A DNA stretch of 64,000 nt from Coriaria nepalensis (taxonomy: Eukaryota > Streptophyta > Magnoliopsida > Cucurbitales > Coriariaceae): contig CP114483.1 of NCBI GenBank assembly GCA_027186245.1, positions 15,644,220 through 15,708,219 on the forward strand, in the 5' to 3' direction. Positions within the stretch are counted from its first letter, which is position 1. Each line of letters starts with the position of its first letter. Below the pieces are notes generated by a model that saw only the letters and a list, made by a program, of their open reading frames with translations, ran no database searches and was not told the DNA's origin. The position numbers and the translations under genes were made by a program. Shown piece after piece: positions 63,055 through 64,000 of this stretch.

Positions 63055-64000
63055 TTTGAAGGGCAAAAATATAATTCATTCGAATTCATTTATAATGATT
63101 TAATGACTAGAAGAGCCTCAATGACATGATTTTAACGCTAAGTAAATGTATAGTTGCCTTCAATAGATCAACTGCAAGTTATGCACGAAAGTCATGTTTA
63201 AAAGGTGAATTTCGTCTGAAGTGATTTAGAATGATTTAATGAGTAAAAGAGATGCAATAATATGACTTTAACACTAAAAAAATGCATTGTTGCCTTCAGT
63301 AGATCAATTGCAAGTCATGCATGAAAGTCGTGTTTTAAATGCGAAAATAGAACTAGTTCGAAGTGCTTTCAAACAATTTAATGATCTAAAAAGACTGAAT
63401 GATATGCTCTTTAAGGCTAAAATAATGCATTGTTGTCTTCAATAGATTAATTGCAGGTGATGTAAGAAAATCATGTTTGAAGGGTAAAAATATAATTCGT
63501 TCGAATTCATTTATAATGATTTAATGACTAGAAGAGCCTCAATGACATGATTTTAACGCTAAGTAAATGTATAGTTGCCTTCAATAGATCAACTGCAAGT
63601 TATGCACGAAAGTCATGTTTAAAAGGTGAATTTCGTCTGAAGTGATGTAGAATGATTTAATGAGTAAAAGACATGCAATAATATGACTTTAACACTAAAA
63701 AAAATGCATACTTGGCTTCAGTAGATCAATTGCAAGTTATGCACGAAAGTCGTGTTTTAAATGCGAAAATAGAACTAGTTCGAAGTGCTTTCAAACAATT
63801 TAATGATCCGAAAAGATTGAATGATATGCTCTTTAAGGCTAAAATAATGCATTGTTGTCTTCAATAGATTAATTGCAGGTGATGTAAGAAAATCATGTTT
63901 GAAGGGCAAAAATATAATTCGTTCGAATTCATTTATAATGATTTAATGACTAGAAGAGCCTCAGTGACATGATTTTAACGCTAAGTAAATGTATAGTTGC
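63055..64000 (+). repeat. N, Z and partial monomer: part of a third 23-monomer copy
   Basis: The N monomer followed by GAAGGGTAAAAATA, then the Z monomer and GCCTCAGTGACATG at the right edge, reproduce about 44966-45880 of copy 1. This is the copy 1 arrangement, not the altered one of copy 2. The array continues beyond the window. Confidence 0.85.

Larger units (their letters stand above)
1..64000 (+). repeat. 421-bp satellite DNA array, whole window
   Basis: The whole window reads as tandem copies of one 421-bp monomer in a single orientation. Successive TGAAGGGC monomer starts are 419 to 423 bases apart (for example 1, 422, 843 and 20078, 20499, 20918, 21339, 21760). Counting these starts gives 149 full monomers, four units of 284-285 bp that lack subunit B, and a partial unit at the right edge. 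One monomer counted by hand is 30% G+C. Most length drift comes from a run of A in subunit B, which is 7, 8 or 9 long. No foreign sequence, inversion or gene interrupts the array. By comparison with known satellites this is centromeric or pericentromeric heterochromatin, but the sequence alone does not show its chromosomal position. I do not recognise the family by name. Confidence 0.97.

Noticed and set aside
22009..63089. 21 minus-strand 68-codon frames as a gene family
   Set aside because: Near-identical peptides come from whole-monomer amplification. The frame is closed by one base in most other monomers, and non-coding parts of the monomer are equally conserved.
1..64000. CRISPR array with 44-bp repeats and spacers of about 95 bp
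   Set aside because: The intervals between the 44-bp blocks are themselves repeated every 421 bp and are homologous to one another; they are not unique spacers. There is no cas gene or leader.
1..64000. Hammerhead ribozyme, as found in some animal satellites
   Set aside because: I looked for the CTGATGA core with a matching GAAA element on both strands and did not find it. A covariance-model search would be decisive.
1..64000. Telomeric repeats (TTAGG or TTAGGG arrays), rDNA or tRNA genes
   Set aside because: None seen. The only repeat is the 421-bp unit, and no sequence with rRNA or tRNA features is present.
1..64000. Kinship with the Drosophila 359-bp (1.688) satellite, from the CAAGTTAT followed by CGAAA motif
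   Set aside because: The shared stretch, as I remember that family, is very short, and the monomer length and remaining sequence differ. A database search would be needed to claim any relation.

Overview
The window is one uninterrupted block of eukaryotic satellite DNA. All 64 kb, from the first base to the last, is a head-to-tail array of a 421-bp, roughly 30% GC monomer, always in the same orientation. Counting the recurring TGAAGGGC start of the monomer gives about 149 full monomers, 4 shortened ones and a partial one at the right edge. I see no protein-coding gene, RNA gene, transposable element, CRISPR array or unrelated insertion. The short open frames present are accidents of the repeat.

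The 421-bp monomer is itself an old trimer of a unit of about 140 bp: subunit A (142 bp), B (136 bp) and C (143 bp). Each ends in a related 44-bp block; the roughly 95 bp before that block are much more diverged. The bases just before the B block sort monomers into families, and the region entries use these one-letter codes: N = GCATTGTTGCC, H = GCACAATTGCC, G = GTGTAGTTGCC, T = GCATACTTGCC, Z = GCATACTTGGC, S = GCATAGTT(G/T)CC, R = GCGTAGTTGCC. The order of families shows layers of higher-order repeats (HORs).

Layout: 1-1411, early-type monomers plus two B-less A/C dimers; 1571-6566, a 4-monomer HOR of 1,682 bp in three copies; 6877-7867, a re-used copy of the window start with two more B-less dimers; 7868-20077, 29 monomers in scrambled order with short local duplications; 20078-21759, four nearly identical T monomers in a row; 23445-27656, a 5-monomer HOR (2,106 bp) twice; 28499-33552, a 6-monomer HOR (2,527 bp) twice; 33553-38607, an 8-monomer block and its rearranged second copy; 38608-58419, a 23-monomer block (9,695 bp) followed by a 24-monomer copy of it; 58420-64000, mixed monomers, an H-G dimer in three copies, and the apparent start of another copy of part of the 23-monomer block.

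The repeat scale grows and the disorder falls from left to right. This is what is expected if the left side lies nearer the older edge of the array and the right side nearer its actively homogenised core. A large tandem array with nested HORs suggests centromeric or pericentromeric heterochromatin. CpG is close to its expected frequency (8 per monomer, about 9 expected), which argues against a heavily CpG-methylated vertebrate or plant genome and fits an insect or other invertebrate. The species cannot be named from the sequence. Nothing here works as a set of cooperating genes; the biology is repeat turnover and possibly chromatin binding.
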